Shown here: piece after piece, positions 33,465 to 42,264 of the stretch
How positions within the stretch are numbered: the first letter of the stretch is position 1
Layout of the letters: each line of letters starts with the position of its first letter
From: JBBROS01 sp965199595
GTDB lineage: Bacteria; Pseudomonadota; Alphaproteobacteria; Acetobacterales; Acetobacteraceae
Reading direction: 5' to 3'
Assembly (NCBI GenBank): GCA_965199595.1
Contig: OZ241182.1
Span: 3,954,608 to 4,018,607 of the forward strand
Length of the DNA: 64,000 bases
Notes under the pieces: model-generated
Seen by the model: the letters and a program-made list of their open reading frames with translations, nothing else
The model's database searches: none
What the model was told of the DNA's origin: nothing
Made by a program: the position numbers and the translations under genes

Positions 33465-33898
33465 CGGCCGGGCCAGTCGGGGATGCCCTGCCGGGCCACG
33501 TCCTCCATGGCCCGGCGCACCGGCATGTGCAGGCGGCCGGCGGCCTTGTCCGTCCAGTAGGCGGTGTTCAGCTGCCGGAGCTGCCGGGCGTGGAACGCCG
33601 CCATGTCCACGGGCGGGGCGGGCTGCAACTGCGGGGACGGGAAGGTGGGCAGCGGCTGCTGCAGCACCTGGTCCTGCACGGACTTCGGGTACATCCATAG
33701 CGCCAGGCCCATCATGCCCACCACGCCGAGCAGCAGCAGGATGCCGCTGATCAGCATGGGTCGGAACCCGACATCCGTGGTCTCATGGGCCGCTGACGGC
33801 AGAGGCGCCTCCACGGACGACCCAGCCGGCAGCAGGCGGGACAGTCCGGCAGCGAGGGCGCCCAGGACGATGAGCGGGAGGCCACGAAGGCTAGGCAT
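33461..33898 (-). CDS. Uncharacterised anchored protein inside the ACIII-caa3 operon
   Basis: A 145-residue protein with two hydrophobic segments (about 8-22 and 48-70) and a soluble C-terminal part. The tail has a conserved-looking pattern: QLRQLNTAYWTDKAAGRLHMPVRRAM then GIPDW. From memory, similar L-x-x-Y-x-W-x-D-x-x-x-G-x-x-x-I/M-P-x-x-R-A-M tails occur in small proteins encoded with cytochrome oxidase or complex III genes in other phyla, with no assigned role. The gene overlaps actF by eight bases and the Sco gene by four, so its dosage is tied to the complex. I infer an assembly factor or accessory subunit. Confidence 0.75.
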   Translation of the reverse strand: MPSLRGLPLIVLGALAAGLSRLLPAGSSVEAPLPSAAHETTDVGFRPMLISGILLLLGVVGMMGLALWMYPKSVQDQVLQQPLPTFPSPQLQPAPPVDMAAFHARQLRQLNTAYWTDKAAGRLHMPVRRAMEDVARQGIPDWPGR

Positions 33899-34883
33899 GG
33901 TGCCTCCGCCTGATGACCCAGAGCGAACCGGCCGCGCCCACGAAGCCCATGCAGCACAGGTCGAGCAGGCCCGGCAGCCGGGGCGGCAGCACCGTCCACC
34001 AGCTCCGCACCAGCTCGGCTGCGAGCACGGTTCCGGCAACGGCGGTCAGCCCCCGCCGGGAACGGCGCACCGCCGGCAGCAGCAGCGCCCCGATGGGACC
34101 CACCCCGTGCGCCACCGCCACCGCCGCCATCACCCAGCCCCAGGGGCCCGCGGTGCGTGCGAGGTACCAGGGCGTCGCCGCCACCAGATCGTTCTGCCAC
34201 ACGATCAGCACCTGCATGAAGTCGAGGTAGGTCCAGAGCGCGCAGAAGGCGAGCAGCAGACGGCCGATGGCATCGCTGGTGTGCGCGTCCGGCGCCGGGC
34301 TGAGCGGAATCGCGAGGGCCAGCGCCGCCGTCACCGCGGCCGCGGCGGCGATCATGCCGTAGGCGGAGGATACGAAGCGGGGATCGAGCGACATGGTGAG
34401 GTCGATGGCCGCGAAGGTGGCGGTGAGCATCAGGGCCAGCAGGGCAAAGGGCGCGAGGCGCACCACGTTGCCGCCCCGCAGCACCCGGAGCGCCAGCCCC
34501 ACCCAGACCAGCAGGTCGATCGTGCCGCGAACGGCGAAGAAGGTGGGATTGAGCCAGAAGCGGTTGGGCAGCGTCGCGCCTTCCGGCCGCGCCCATTCGT
34601 ACAGTGTCGGCAGGGACAGCAGCACCGGAATGGCGAGCACGGGCAGCAGCAGCGTGGCGCTGGCGCCGAGCAGCAGGCCGGGCCGCAGCGCCTCGCCCCA
34701 TCGTCCGCCGGTCAAGGCATGGGCGAACAGCAGCGCCAGGCTGCCGAGCGGCCACAGGCTGAAGCCCGTGTAGGCGGCCAGCCAGGCAAAGGGCAGACGC
34801 GCCGGGGCGAGAAGCCAGCCCGCCATGCACGCGGCCAGCAGGACGACGGCGGCGATCCAGGCATGGCGTTCGGGCCGGCTCAT
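33891..34883 (-). CDS. actF: Alternative complex III subunit ActF
   Basis: A 330-residue integral membrane protein with about ten helices, homologous in architecture to ActC/NrfD halves. Landmarks: WLAAYTGFSLWPLGSLALLFAHALTGG, RFWLNPTFFAVRGTIDLLVW, and LTMSLDPRFVSSAYGMI (the S-L-D-P motif typical of ActF). It likely forms the second quinol-side proton pathway of ACIII. Start at 34883 overlaps actE by four bases; the frame upstream is a shadow of actE/actD. Confidence 0.92.
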   Translation of the reverse strand: MSRPERHAWIAAVVLLAACMAGWLLAPARLPFAWLAAYTGFSLWPLGSLALLFAHALTGGRWGEALRPGLLLGASATLLLPVLAIPVLLSLPTLYEWARPEGATLPNRFWLNPTFFAVRGTIDLLVWVGLALRVLRGGNVVRLAPFALLALMLTATFAAIDLTMSLDPRFVSSAYGMIAAAAAVTAALALAIPLSPAPDAHTSDAIGRLLLAFCALWTYLDFMQVLIVWQNDLVAATPWYLARTAGPWGWVMAAVAVAHGVGPIGALLLPAVRRSRRGLTAVAGTVLAAELVRSWWTVLPPRLPGLLDLCCMGFVGAAGSLWVIRRRHHA

Positions 34884-35371
34884 GGTGCCGCTTCGGCCAC
34901 GGTGTCGCCGGGCGCGAGATCGGCCCGGGTGCCCGCCTCGCTGCGTTGCAGGGCGCGGATATAGGCGGCGATGGCCCAGCGGTCGCGCGGGGGCACGCGC
35001 ACGGCGAAGGAATACATGGCGCCGTAGCCGTTGGTGATGACGTCGTAGAAATGCCGGGTGGGCGCCTCGCGCAGCCGGGTCTCGTGGTAGGAGGGCGGCG
35101 GCGAGAAGCCGCGCTGCACCACCATGCCGTGCCCGTCGCCGAGTTCGGAATGGCAGGCGACGCAGAAGTGGCGGAAGCGGTCCTGCCCGCGCTCGATCAG
35201 CGCGAGGCTCAGCGGCGGTGGCGGTTCCGGCCGCTCGCGGAACTCGGCGCGGCCCGCGGGCACCGGCCCTGGCCCGGCCTGCGCCGCGCGATAGGGCGGC
35301 ACCTTGGGCTGCGTCGTCATGTCGTCGCAGCCCAGCAGCGCCAGGGGGAGCAGCAGGAGCAGAAGCCTCAT
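34880..35371 (-). CDS. actE: Alternative complex III subunit ActE, monoheme cytochrome c lipoprotein
   Basis: A 163-residue lipoprotein: signal peptide and lipobox LLPLALLGC give a lipidated cysteine near residue 15. One heme c site, CVACH, is followed by HGMVVQRGFSPPPSYHE and, later, GYGAMYSFA, where a Met ligand may lie. In ACIII this cytochrome relays electrons from the pentaheme ActA to the oxidase. Overlaps actD and actF by four bases. Confidence 0.92.
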   Translation of the reverse strand: MRLLLLLLPLALLGCDDMTTQPKVPPYRAAQAGPGPVPAGRAEFRERPEPPPPLSLALIERGQDRFRHFCVACHSELGDGHGMVVQRGFSPPPSYHETRLREAPTRHFYDVITNGYGAMYSFAVRVPPRDRWAIAAYIRALQRSEAGTRADLAPGDTVAEAAP

Positions 35372-35847
35372 GCCGGCACCTGGTCGATGCTGGTGGCGCC
35401 CAGCCCATGCAGCAGGCGGCGGGCATCCGGGTCCTCCGCGACCAGGAACCAGCCATCCCGCGTGGCGTCCCGCAGCGCGTCGTGCTCGTCCGAGGGCTCC
35501 CAGTAGCGCGGCAGCCGGTTGGACAGCAGAAAGGCGGCCACGCCGGTGGTGGTGGCCGCGAGCACGCCGCTCTCCACCGCATAGACCAGGAAGCTGGTCC
35601 AGAAGAAGTTGGGCCGCCCGCCGATCAGCTGCGGGTAGCTGACCATGGTGGCGTAGCACTGCATCCCGAATGCCCCGGCAAAGCCGGCGAGCGCCATGCC
35701 GAAGATCACGCGCGGGATGCGCGACGGGCCATGCTCGTCCTCCGGCAGCGCGATCGGCGTACGGGTTTCCACCTGCAGCCCGGCTCCCCGCAACGCGCGT
35801 GCGGCGCCTTGCAGCGCCTCGGCGTCGGGGAAGGCCGCCACGATCAT
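35368..35847 (-). CDS. actD: Alternative complex III subunit ActD (DUF3341)
   Basis: A 159-residue membrane protein. N-terminal soluble part MIVAAFPDAEALQGAARALRGAG (typical DUF3341) precedes two helices (about 47-70 and 83-108, with FFWTSFLVYAVESGVLAA), then a C-terminal soluble tail ending DPDARRLLHGLGATSID. A structural subunit anchoring the periplasmic/cytoplasmic arms of ACIII. Overlaps actC and actE by four bases each. Confidence 0.92.
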   Translation of the reverse strand: MIVAAFPDAEALQGAARALRGAGLQVETRTPIALPEDEHGPSRIPRVIFGMALAGFAGAFGMQCYATMVSYPQLIGGRPNFFWTSFLVYAVESGVLAATTTGVAAFLLSNRLPRYWEPSDEHDALRDATRDGWFLVAEDPDARRLLHGLGATSIDQVPA

Positions 35848-37178
35848 CCGCGCGTCGCCAGCAGCTGCCGCATCTCCGCGATCGACACCACGGGCAGCAG
35901 CCGAACGAACAGCAGGAACCCGGCCCCGAACAGCCCCACCGTGCCAGCGAAGATCGCGTAGTCTGTCAGGCTGGGGGCGTAGCTGCCCCAGGCGCTGGGC
36001 AGGTCGGTCCGGTGCAGCACGGCGATGACGATGCTGAAGCGCTCGAACCACATGCCCACCACCACACCAAGCCCGACGGTGAACAGCGGAACGGCATGCG
36101 ACCGCATCCAGCGCGACCACAGCGTGATCGGCAACAGGCAGTTCAGCAGCAGGGTGGACTGATAGACCCAGCCGTACTCGCCGCTGATCCGCTCGATGAA
36201 CTGAATGCGCACCGCGTCCTCGCCGGAATAGAACACGTCGAAGGCGTCCATGACGTAGCAGTAGCCGACCGCCAGGCTGGCGAGCAGCAGCAGGCGGCCG
36301 AGCACGTCGAAATGCCGGGAGGTAATGTAGGGCTGCAGACGCAGGATGCGGCGCAGCGGCAGCAGCAGCATGATGACCAGGCCGAAGCCGGACAGCGCCG
36401 CGCCGCATACGAAAAACGGCGGATACTGGGTGGAATACCACCCCGGCGTCGCCGCCCCGGCGAAATCCAGCCCCACGATGCTGTGCACGGACACCACCAG
36501 CGGCGCCATCACCGCCGCCAGGATGCCGTAGGACCGATGGAACCGCCGCCATTGCGGCCCGGTGCCGCGGAAGCCCAGCGCCAGCACGCCGTAGAACACC
36601 TGCTGCCCGCGGCCCGTGGCCCGGTCGCGCAGGGCCGCAAGGTCCGGGATCAGGCCCAGGAGCCAGAACAGGATGGAGGACACGACATAGGCCAGCACCG
36701 CGATGAAGTCCCAGCCGAGCGGGCTGCGGAACTGCGGCCATAGGCCCATGGTGTTGGGATACGGGATCAGCCAGTAGAAGAACCAGGGCCGCCCCAGATG
36801 GATGATCGGATAGATGCCGGCGCAGGCCGCGGCGAACACCGTCATGCCCTCGGCGATACGGTTGATCGAGGTGCGCCATTCCGAGCCGGTGAGGAAGAAC
36901 AGCGCGGAGATCAGCGTGCCGCCGGAGGCCATGCCGATCCACCAGACGTAGTTGATGATGGGAAAGCCCCACATCACCGGCCAGTCATTGCCGAAGGTCT
37001 GGATCCCGTGCAGGAACAGCCAGCCGACACCCAGCACGCCGGTGCCCAGCAGCAGCACCGAGAGCGCGAAGCAGGCGCCCCACCAGCGGCCGAACGGATT
37101 GAGCGTGATGCCGGCGATGTGGTCGGTCACGCTGGCCATGGTTTCGCCGGGCAGCACGACAGGCTGGCCGGGCGTCAT
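35844..37178 (-). CDS. actC: Alternative complex III subunit ActC (NrfD/PsrC family)
   Basis: A 444-residue membrane protein with about ten helices, the quinol-binding subunit. Landmarks: WPVMWGFPIINYVWWIGMASGGTLISALFFL, SVHSIVGLDFAGAATPGWYSTQYPPFF, the classic ActC/PsrC V-H-S-x-V motif, and GVVVGMWFERFSIV. Quinol is oxidised at its periplasmic side. The ATG at 37178 overlaps the actB stop; an internal ATG 13 codons on is an alternative. Confidence 0.94.
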   Translation of the reverse strand: MTPGQPVVLPGETMASVTDHIAGITLNPFGRWWGACFALSVLLLGTGVLGVGWLFLHGIQTFGNDWPVMWGFPIINYVWWIGMASGGTLISALFFLTGSEWRTSINRIAEGMTVFAAACAGIYPIIHLGRPWFFYWLIPYPNTMGLWPQFRSPLGWDFIAVLAYVVSSILFWLLGLIPDLAALRDRATGRGQQVFYGVLALGFRGTGPQWRRFHRSYGILAAVMAPLVVSVHSIVGLDFAGAATPGWYSTQYPPFFVCGAALSGFGLVIMLLLPLRRILRLQPYITSRHFDVLGRLLLLASLAVGYCYVMDAFDVFYSGEDAVRIQFIERISGEYGWVYQSTLLLNCLLPITLWSRWMRSHAVPLFTVGLGVVVGMWFERFSIVIAVLHRTDLPSAWGSYAPSLTDYAIFAGTVGLFGAGFLLFVRLLPVVSIAEMRQLLATRG

Positions 37179-39976
37179 CCCGGGGCACCCGGGCGGTCGC
37201 GGATGCGCCGCTCGTAGGTGACGCGCGGATGGGTCTGCTGTTCCGGCAGCAGGGCATAGTCCAGCGGGCTCTTCTTGCGCCGGGCCACTGGGCTGTCGGG
37301 GTCGTTCAGGTCGCCGAAGGTGAAGACCTGGGTGGGGCACGCGGCCTGGCAGGCGGTGACCGCCTGTTCAGGGGTGCCGTCCCTGTCATGGGCGATGCGG
37401 GTCGCGGCGATGCGCTGCACGCAGAAGGTGCACTTCTCCATCACGCCCCGGGCCCGTACCGAGACATCGGGGTTGCGCGCAATCGCCGGGCGCAGCTCCT
37501 CCTGCGCGTAAGGGCCGAAATTGAAGCGGCGCACCTTGTAGGGGCAGTTGTTGGAGCAGAAGCGCGTGCCGACGCAGCGGTTGTACACCTGAAGGTTCAG
37601 GCCTTCGCTGTCATGCACCGAGGCGCCGACAGGGCACACGGTCTCGCACGGCGCTTCCTCACAGTGCATGCACAGCATGGGCTGCAGCGCCGCCTGCGCG
37701 TCCTCCGGTGTGCCTTCCCAGTAGCGGTCAATCCGCAGCCAGTGCATTTCGCGCTGCTTCAGCACGTTCTCGCGCCCCACCACCGGCACGTTGTTCTCCG
37801 CCGTGCAGGCCACCACGCAGGCGTTGCAGCCGATGCAGGCGTTGAGGTCCACCGACATGCCCCAGGCGACCGGGCCCTTTGGGCGCACGCGATACAGGCT
37901 GTTCTCCGGCGGCTCCTCCCGCAGCCCGGCCGGGTCGGCACGGAACCGCGCCAGGGATGCAGTGCGCAGGATGGCGGCGTGCTCCGCCCAGCCGCCGCCT
38001 CGGTCCGTGCTGGACAGCGTGTGATGGGCGCCGGTGCGGGCCAGCTCATAAGGCCCGTCCCAGCTGCGCGCGGGATACAGGTCGTATCCCACCCCGGTGC
38101 CCACATGGCCCACGCTGGCCCGGCCATAGCCGAGCACCGCCACGGCACAGCCCCCGGCCAGGCCGGGCAGCAGCATCGCCGGCAGCTCGATGCTGCCGGC
38201 CGGGGCGGACAGGCGCACGATGTCGCCATCCTTGATACCATGCGCCCGCGCCAGGTCGGCGGACAGCAGCAGCGGGTTCTCCCAGGTCAGCTTCGTCAGC
38301 GGCCGCGGCAGCTCCTGCAGCCAGCCGTTGTTGGCGTTGCGGCCGTCCAGCAGGTAGGCGTCGGTGCGGAACAGCACCGTCAGCGGGGAGCCAGGCGAGA
38401 CCGGGGGCCGCAGCCGGGCGGCGTCCGGCCGGAGCGGCACGTCGCGCACCGGGCTGGCGGTGCCGGGCACGATGCCGTCGGCCAGGGCGGCGAACCAGGC
38501 GTCGTCATCCGGCAGGCGCTCGCGCCAGGTGGCGCGCAGCAGATCCAGCGGCGGAGCCTGGTCGCCGTCCAGCAGCGTCAGCACCTCCAGCGGATTGCGG
38601 CCGCCATACAGCGGCAGGGCCTGCGGCTGCACGATCGAAACGGTGCCGTCATGCGCACGCAGGTCGCCCCATCCCTCGAAGGCGTGGACCAGCGGCAGGT
38701 GCCAGGTGGCTTTGCGGCCGGTCTCGTCCGGCGCTGGCCCGGCATGCAGGCTCAACGGCACGAATGACAGCAGTTCGAGAAAACCCGGGACGGTGTGCAC
38801 GGGGTTGATGTCCAGCATCAGCAGCGTGTCGACCCGGCCGGCCCGCATGTCGTCCCGCAGGTCCGCAAGCCCTGCCGCCTGCGCCTCGGGCCGCAGCTCG
38901 GCGGGGTCCACCAGGTCGAAGGTGTGGCCACGGCCGCCCAGCGCCTCGTTGATGGCGTGGACCAGGGCCTGCGCTTCGGCGGATAGGTGCGGGCCCGCAT
39001 GGACCAGCGCGCGGCCCGGTGCGGATCGGAGCGCCGCCGCCGCCTCGATGAGCCAGTCCGGCCCGGTTGGCGTCGCCTGCTCCAGCACCATGGCGGCCAG
39101 GGCGACAACGGCCTCGTGCAGCACGGCCGGGGTGGCGGGGATGCGGCGGTCGGCCAGGGTGCCGATCGCCGTGGGGATGGTTTCGGCCGCGATGATGCGG
39201 CTGGGCGGGCCCAGCACCGGGTTGCGCCGGGCGCCGAGGTCGCGGGCATGGCGCACCCAGCCCGGGGCACCGTCCGCCAGGTCGCTGTCCAGCGCCAGGA
39301 TCACGTCCGCCGCGCCGGGGTGCGGCACCACGTCCAGCGCCTGCCCATAGGCCAGGAGCACGCCGGCGCGCACCGCGTCACGCGGTACGGCTTCCCACTG
39401 GTGCCAGCGGGCGCCGGGTGTATGGCCGAGCACGCGGGCGATGGCGCCGGCCAGGGTGGGGGACAGCACGGTGGGGGTCAGGATGCGCAGCCCGGCCCCG
39501 TTCGTCGCCAACCGGCCGCGTGCCGCCAGCAGATCCGCAGCCAGGCGGCCCTCGGTGGCGGCGGTGCCCTGCCGCAACAGGCCGATGGCACGGTCGGGGT
39601 CGTAGAAGTCCAGGATCAGCGCCTGGGCCAGCGCGTCCGTGGCCCCCAAGCTTGCGGGGTGCAGCGGGTTGCCTTCCACCTTGATCGGCCGGCCGCTGTC
39701 ATGCGTCACCACCAGGCCCAGCGCCGTGCCGCCCGACAGGGTCGCGGTGCTGTAGCGGTTGGGCAGTCCCGGGATAATGCCGGGCGGGGCTTCCACCGCC
39801 GGCACCCAGGTGCTGCCGGGCGTCACCGGGTCGCAGCCGGCAAGGGCAAGGCTTGCTGCCATCAGACGCAGGATGTTGCGCCGCTCGGCCGGCTGGCCCA
39901 GGGCCCCGGCCAGAGACGGAAAGCGTTGCGCCAGCGCCGCCGGATCCTCCAACGCCGCGCGGCTCAGCGGTGGCAT
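37175..39976 (-). CDS. actB: Alternative complex III subunit ActB (molybdopterin-like fold fused to Fe-S domain)
   Basis: A 933-residue periplasmic subunit. A twin-arginine-like signal ERRNILRLMAASLALAGC near residues 32-49 suggests Tat export, possibly with lipidation. About residues 60-650 resemble a molybdopterin oxidoreductase fold that binds no molybdenum in characterised ACIII. The C-terminal ferredoxin-like part holds the cluster cysteines: CIGCNACVVAC, CMHCEEAPCETVCP, CVGTRFCSNNCPY, CTFC and CQAACP, sufficient for four clusters. Start at 39976 overlaps actA by 13 bases; the open frame upstream is a shadow of actA. Confidence 0.94.
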   Translation of the reverse strand: MPPLSRAALEDPAALAQRFPSLAGALGQPAERRNILRLMAASLALAGCDPVTPGSTWVPAVEAPPGIIPGLPNRYSTATLSGGTALGLVVTHDSGRPIKVEGNPLHPASLGATDALAQALILDFYDPDRAIGLLRQGTAATEGRLAADLLAARGRLATNGAGLRILTPTVLSPTLAGAIARVLGHTPGARWHQWEAVPRDAVRAGVLLAYGQALDVVPHPGAADVILALDSDLADGAPGWVRHARDLGARRNPVLGPPSRIIAAETIPTAIGTLADRRIPATPAVLHEAVVALAAMVLEQATPTGPDWLIEAAAALRSAPGRALVHAGPHLSAEAQALVHAINEALGGRGHTFDLVDPAELRPEAQAAGLADLRDDMRAGRVDTLLMLDINPVHTVPGFLELLSFVPLSLHAGPAPDETGRKATWHLPLVHAFEGWGDLRAHDGTVSIVQPQALPLYGGRNPLEVLTLLDGDQAPPLDLLRATWRERLPDDDAWFAALADGIVPGTASPVRDVPLRPDAARLRPPVSPGSPLTVLFRTDAYLLDGRNANNGWLQELPRPLTKLTWENPLLLSADLARAHGIKDGDIVRLSAPAGSIELPAMLLPGLAGGCAVAVLGYGRASVGHVGTGVGYDLYPARSWDGPYELARTGAHHTLSSTDRGGGWAEHAAILRTASLARFRADPAGLREEPPENSLYRVRPKGPVAWGMSVDLNACIGCNACVVACTAENNVPVVGRENVLKQREMHWLRIDRYWEGTPEDAQAALQPMLCMHCEEAPCETVCPVGASVHDSEGLNLQVYNRCVGTRFCSNNCPYKVRRFNFGPYAQEELRPAIARNPDVSVRARGVMEKCTFCVQRIAATRIAHDRDGTPEQAVTACQAACPTQVFTFGDLNDPDSPVARRKKSPLDYALLPEQQTHPRVTYERRIRDRPGAPG

Positions 39977-40617
39977 ATGGAGCACTCGGTGAGATTGCGG
40001 CCGCCGATCTTGTACTGCGCCATCAGGGCCTCGACGGAGGGGGTGTCGGGGCCGCGCTGCCAGGCGGGGTCGTAGATCAGGTCCGCGGGGCGCAGGTTGG
40101 GACCGGGGTTCCGGTGGCAGGACAGGCACCATTCCATCGTCATCGGCGCGGCCTTGTACATCAGGGGCATCTCGGCGACGTTGCCGTGGCAGGAGGCGCA
40201 GCCCACGCCCTTGGCGACGTGGATGGAATGGTTGAAGTAGACATAGTCCGGCAGGTTGTTGACCCGGTTCCAGTGGATGGGGGTGCCGGTGGCCAGGCTT
40301 TCCCGCACCGGGGCCAGTACGTCCGCATTGGTCCAGATCTGCGAATGGCACGTCATGCAGGTGTGGGTCGGCGGCAGTGCCGCATTGGCCGCGACCTCGG
40401 CGTTCTGGTGGCACATCAGGCAGTTGATGCCGAGGCCGGCGACATGATGCTGGTGGCTGAACGGCACCGGTTGGGCTATGGTGGCATTGGTGCCGCGCGC
40501 CCAATCCGTCCTTTGACCAACAAGCCAGATCAGAAGGCCGGCGGTCACAAGCACCGACGCGGCGAGCATGGCAGCGCGTGCCCAGACATTTGCACTTGGA
40601 CGGAAGATTGCAGCCAT
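39964..40617 (-). CDS. actA: Alternative complex III subunit ActA, pentaheme cytochrome c
   Basis: A 217-residue cytochrome with an N-terminal membrane anchor (about 14-34) and five heme c sites: CLMCH (66-70), CMTCH (87-91), CASCH (140-144), CLSCH (164-168) and CSICH (212-216). These receive electrons from the ActB clusters and pass them to ActE. ACGGAGAT precedes the ATG at 40617. It is the first gene of a twelve-gene operon with no intergenic gaps. Confidence 0.95.
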   Translation of the reverse strand: MAAIFRPSANVWARAAMLAASVLVTAGLLIWLVGQRTDWARGTNATIAQPVPFSHQHHVAGLGINCLMCHQNAEVAANAALPPTHTCMTCHSQIWTNADVLAPVRESLATGTPIHWNRVNNLPDYVYFNHSIHVAKGVGCASCHGNVAEMPLMYKAAPMTMEWCLSCHRNPGPNLRPADLIYDPAWQRGPDTPSVEALMAQYKIGGRNLTECSICHR

Positions 40618-40755
40618 AATCTCCGTTCCGTGGGTTGGTTCCTGCCTCAGGCAGGCTACTCTGCTTCGCGCGCATCCGACAATGCGTTCAGCGATCCGCA
40701 CCGCAATTTTATACTTGTGTGCAGCGGCAATCCCGCCTGACCGGTCGGTGCGGTG
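40618..40755 (-). promoter_or_regulatory. Leader and probable promoter of the ACIII-caa3 operon
   Basis: A 138-base gap between selO and actA, both on the minus strand. On the minus strand a TATAAA lies at 40713-40708 as a possible -10; no good -35 is seen 17 bases upstream. Further down the leader is a perfect hairpin, CCTGCC-TCA-GGCAGG (40641-40655), about 25 bases before the ATG, which could be an operator or a translational control element. A Shine-Dalgarno GGAG follows. Confidence 0.45.
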
Positions 40756-42264
40756 CTACGTGCCGCAGAAGGTCTGCAGCACCCGCTGGTCCGGCTCTGG
40801 AGGCAGGGCGAAGCCTTCCAGGCCGGCGCGCTCCTGGAAGGGGTGCGTCACCACGTCGAGCAGTGTCTCGAACGGCTGGTAATCCGCGTGCGACACCGCA
40901 GCCTGGATCGCCGCCTCGACCTGATGGTTGCGTGGTATGTAGGCAGGATTGACGGCACGCATCGCCGCAGCCCGTTGTTCAGCCGGGCCTGGTTCTTGCG
41001 CGAGGCGGGTCCGCCAGGCCGCCGCCCATCCGTCGTAGGCGGCGCCGTCCTGGAACAGCACGCGCACCGCAGCGTCCCCGTGCAAGCCCTCGCCAGCCCC
41101 GCACAAGGCGCGAAACGTCAGGGTGAAGTCGGCGCCGCCCTGCGCCATGCGTTTCAGCAGATCCTGCACGAGTGCGGCATCGCCATCCTGGTCAGTCAAG
41201 AGCCCGACCTTGCGGCGCAAGCCGGCCAGATAGGCCGCCTCGAAGTGCGGTCCGAAGCCGGCCAGAACCTCCTGTGCCGCGGCGATCGCGGCATCCTGGT
41301 CGTCGGCCAGCAGAGGCAGCAGGGCTTCCGCCAGCCGGGTCATGTTCCAGGCGGCGATGCGGGGCTGGTTGCCATAGGCGTAGCGGCCGGCATGATCGAT
41401 GGAGCTGAAGACGGTCCCGGGGTCGTACGCGTCCATGAAGGCGCACGGGCCGTAATCGATCGTTTCACCCGACACGGCGGTGTTGTCCGTGTTCATGACG
41501 CCGTGGATGAAGCCGACCAGCAGCCAGCGCGCGATGAGATCAGCCTGCCGCCCGACCGCAGCCTGCAGGAACGCCAGGTAAGGCGCCGCCTGCCCTGCAA
41601 GCGCGGGGTAGTGGCGCGCGATCGCGTAATCGGCCAGGACCCGCACCCCGTCCACATCGCCCTGCGACGCGAAGAACTGGAACGTACCCACACGGATATG
41701 GCTTGCGGCGACCCGGGCCAGCACCGCGCCCGGCTGCGGCGTTTCACGATACACCAGATCACCGGTGGCTACCGCGGCCAGGGCGCGGCTTGTCGGGATG
41801 CCGAACGCCGCCATGGCCTCGCCGATCAGGTACTCGCGCAGAACCGGACCCACCGCCGCGCGGCCATCGCCGCGACGCGAGAACGGGGTGGGACCCGATC
41901 CTTTCAGCTGGATGTCGCAACGCTGCCCGTCCCGCGCCACGACCTCGCCCAGCAGCACTGCGCGGCCATCGCCCAGCTGCGCCGAGAAGTTGCCGAACTG
42001 GTGCCCGGCATAGGCGAGCGCGATCGGCTGTGCCCCGTCCGGCATCGCGTTGCCCGCGAGCATCTGCACGCCCGCCGGGCCAGCCAGCGCATCCGGATCA
42101 ATGCCGAGCTGCTCCGCAAGGCGCCGGTTCACCTTGATGAGGCTTGGCATGCTCACCGCGGTTGGAGCGACCGGCGCGAAGAAGCGCGGAGGCAGATCGA
42201 CATAGGTATTGTCGAACGGGATCTGCAGCCCGGCCGAAGAGAGGACATCTGGTTGAGGCATCAT
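40756..42264 (-). CDS. selO: Protein adenylyltransferase SelO (YdiU family)
   Basis: A 502-residue pseudokinase that transfers AMP to Ser/Thr/Tyr of redox-related proteins. The N-terminus has DNTYVDLPPRFFAPV; the substrate/nucleotide region includes YAGHQFGNFSAQLGDGRAVLLGE, DIQLKGSGPTPFSRRGDGRAAV, LREYLIGEAMAAFGIPTSRALA, IHGVMNTDNTAVSGETIDYGPCAFMD, all SelO hallmarks. The protein ends QTFCGT: a cysteine occupies the C-terminal redox position that is selenocysteine in eukaryotes. It lies upstream of the ACIII operon on the same strand, 138 bases apart. Confidence 0.94.
   Translation of the reverse strand: MMPQPDVLSSAGLQIPFDNTYVDLPPRFFAPVAPTAVSMPSLIKVNRRLAEQLGIDPDALAGPAGVQMLAGNAMPDGAQPIALAYAGHQFGNFSAQLGDGRAVLLGEVVARDGQRCDIQLKGSGPTPFSRRGDGRAAVGPVLREYLIGEAMAAFGIPTSRALAAVATGDLVYRETPQPGAVLARVAASHIRVGTFQFFASQGDVDGVRVLADYAIARHYPALAGQAAPYLAFLQAAVGRQADLIARWLLVGFIHGVMNTDNTAVSGETIDYGPCAFMDAYDPGTVFSSIDHAGRYAYGNQPRIAAWNMTRLAEALLPLLADDQDAAIAAAQEVLAGFGPHFEAAYLAGLRRKVGLLTDQDGDAALVQDLLKRMAQGGADFTLTFRALCGAGEGLHGDAAVRVLFQDGAAYDGWAAAWRTRLAQEPGPAEQRAAAMRAVNPAYIPRNHQVEAAIQAAVSHADYQPFETLLDVVTHPFQERAGLEGFALPPEPDQRVLQTFCGT

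Noticed and set aside
37229..40075. Long plus-strand open frames opposite actB
   Set aside because: Antisense to a gene with intact iron-sulfur cysteines and operon overlaps; no ribosome-binding site or domain.
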